Below are positions 62,431-64,000 of a stretch of 64,000 bases of DNA, in pieces. The translations under genes were made by a program, and so were the position numbers. The notes beneath the pieces were generated by a model that had not been told where the DNA came from, did no database searches, and saw only the letters and a list, made by a program, of their open reading frames with translations. Location of the stretch: the NCBI RefSeq assembly GCF_050436995.1, contig NC_134757.1:4724501-4788500 (forward strand). Reading direction: 5' to 3'. This stretch comes from Anticarsia gemmatalis (Eukaryota > Arthropoda > Insecta > Lepidoptera > Erebidae). Each line of letters opens with the position of its first letter. Within the stretch, counting starts at the first letter, position 1.

Positions 62431-64000
62431 CTCACTTCTTTTGTAGAGCGAACATAAGTCCGATTTGTATGGAAAGACGTTATTTTTTCATAATTCAACA
62501 TATTTTCCTATGGGAATGTTGTTCAGTTTCATGGGCTAAACACCCTTATCCACCCTATACCCCCTCCCGTTATGCCTCATATAGTAGGTACCTATTTACA
62601 CCTATTTATTTTATTTTCTACAGTAATAATCATTAATTAACTGCAAATGTAACCTTGTAATCTTATACATTTATATGGGATTACAAAGTTATTGTTGCAG
62701 TTGGTGTATTTAGAAAACTGGACTGAAATTAGAAAATATTTAATTTTTCCTATGATTAAAACACTAAACCCTATTTGTATTCTAAATTTTAAGCTTCTAA
62801 GTCTGCTAGAAGTACCTTAGACTTTTGATGATCGGTGAGTCAGTGAGTCAGTGAATCAGTGAGTGACAAAATTCAAAATTTTAACAAGTTGTCATTCTTA
62901 AGCTACTGGTTCAAATTGACTGAAATTTTAAATATACCGTGTTTATACAATGACTAATTAGTTGCTTAAAATCCAGGCTTCTTGTTTTATCCACAACGAA
63001 ATTATAGGGGTGTCAAAAATAGGCCGAATTGCTTCGAGAAAAGGATGTTACGGCCGTGCCGCTTTTTTTTGCTCGACTTGCGGGGGCACTTCCGTGCCCC
63101 CAGATTTTTAGCGTGTAGTGCAACTAATTTGTTTGCACTGTCGCGACGTGACCAATTGTCTTTTTCATATTTCACAGTTTTTTCTTGTACGTCATTACGG
63201 AATGTTTTAAGGTCCGTTAACCTCTGATTTTGGCTACCTGTCATATTTAACGTGCTGAATGCTTAATGCAGTTACTTGAACATTCAACTGCACTTAAAAT
63301 AATGGTGCTTCCGCAAATTGAGTCTACAATTTGGTAACACCTTATAGTATTTAATTAAGTGTTTTTCAGTTCGTCATCGTAACGCATACAATAAGCAGAG
63401 GTGAGTCACCTCGAACAAAATCGCGTGGCGAGGCTTGTTTACTAATAAATCGTTTTGTGCCCGTGACACTGAGGAAAGGCAGTTAATGTGAGCCGTAGCA
63501 AGGGGCTCGAAAGAATTAAATGCACTGCTTTGGCTCCACGCCAGTGACGCGTAAAATGAACTATTCAATGGTTCTTTTGTTGTCATCGGAACAGCTTATT
63601 TGGTTCATTATTCTGCTAATATTATTGTTAGTAATTGCAATGGTTGTTTGCAAAGTCTGAATACAACGCTACTGGTATTATGTTGTCAATGATAGCGTCA
63701 CGATTTCATGGGATGTAACATCATTATGTGGAGACTGCTTTGTAAAGCAAGGGATACTGAAATTTAAGCAACCGACGCTACAACTAAAAAGTCATAAACA
63801 TCACTTTTATCGTTAACTAATTGCTTACTAAAAAAACATTTACTGGAATCAATATCAAAAATGTGATAACCTTCGATAACTTCTACGTAGTTTACACACA
63901 AACTATATCAAACAAATTAATTGAAACGGAGATTCTAGTATTTCATGTTACTGATTGAAAGGTAGCTCTTAATTAATATCGGCCCACGCTTCTTATAATT
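62431..64000. other. Non-coding right end of the window
   Basis: It contains the probable repeat tail at 62760-63120. The frames at 62982-63244 on both strands overlap that repeat and are not credible genes. The last 700 bp show nothing recognisable. Confidence 0.4.
62760..63120. repeat. Probable dispersed repeat with (GTGAGTCA)n and a GC hairpin
   Basis: It contains AAGTCTGCTAGAAGTACCTT, a run of GTGAGTCA-type units at about 62835-62867, AATTATAGGGGTGTCAAAAA, and a hairpin GGGGGCAC-TTCC-GTGCCCCC at about 63082-63101. I believe this block recurs in other lepidopteran sequences, but I recall it only loosely, and no second copy is present here to prove it. Boundaries are approximate. Confidence 0.4.

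Noticed and set aside
62982..63244. Overlapping 80-81 codon frames on opposite strands
   Set aside because: They share the same bases and lie in the presumed repeat block.
1..64000. Bacterial-type operon, prophage or defence system
   Set aside because: AT-rich non-coding DNA with spliced-exon signals, nuclear tRNAs and insect repeats; no dense coding or ribosome-binding sites.

Overview
This is animal nuclear DNA, most likely from a moth or butterfly (Lepidoptera). It is AT-rich and very gene-poor. It is full of short dispersed repeats that I recognise from lepidopteran genomes: non-autonomous Helitron-like elements carrying a (TTTG)n tract and ending in GTCAGCTAG, tRNA-headed SINEs with a LINE-like tail, a 5S-rRNA-derived SINE and several foldback MITE families. 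There are also five canonical Pol III tRNA genes. Nothing suggests a prokaryote, plasmid or virus. No name can be put on any protein here.

Layout. 1-11 kb: intergenic or intronic DNA with Helitron-like elements (75-273, 1477-1968, 5253-5502), SINEs (4455-4645, 6967-7182) and an intact SINE with a 9-bp target duplication (9727-10038). 11-24 kb: tRNA-Gly(GCC), tRNA-Phe(GAA), a tandem duplication of one Helitron copy with its flank (12567-13206), two tRNA-Lys(CTT) genes, another Helitron copy, and a very GC-rich foldback element right after the second tRNA-Lys. 24-35 kb: almost empty, with one Helitron-like element, SINE remnants and a Helitron copy at 34271. 35-44 kb: a 5S-derived SINE with a 9-bp duplication, then two intermixed MITE families called A and B here, with A nested in B and also in or beside a tRNA-like SINE. 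44.8-45.7 kb: the only protein-coding exon I can support. It has a good splice acceptor and donor, a long open frame and a signal peptide on the plus strand; a possible non-coding first exon lies near 38.2 kb. 45.7-61 kb: presumably its first coding intron or later sequence, with a third tRNA-Lys, three copies of foldback MITE family C and more Helitron-like copies. 61.9-62.4 kb: a near-perfect 192-bp inverted repeat. 62.7-63.2 kb: a probable repeat tail.

How the parts relate. The tRNA genes are independent Pol III units, each with a T5 terminator. The repeats are non-autonomous and must be moved by enzymes encoded elsewhere; no transposase, Rep/helicase or reverse transcriptase frame is present. 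The signal-peptide exon ends in phase 0, so the remainder of the secreted protein lies further right, probably outside the window. Most short open frames on both strands are chance or repeat-derived. The best candidates for new biology are the long inverted repeat (a possible hairpin-RNA source), the unusually long open frame upstream of the signal peptide, the GC-rich foldback beside tRNA-Lys, and the nested MITEs whose target sites can be read directly.
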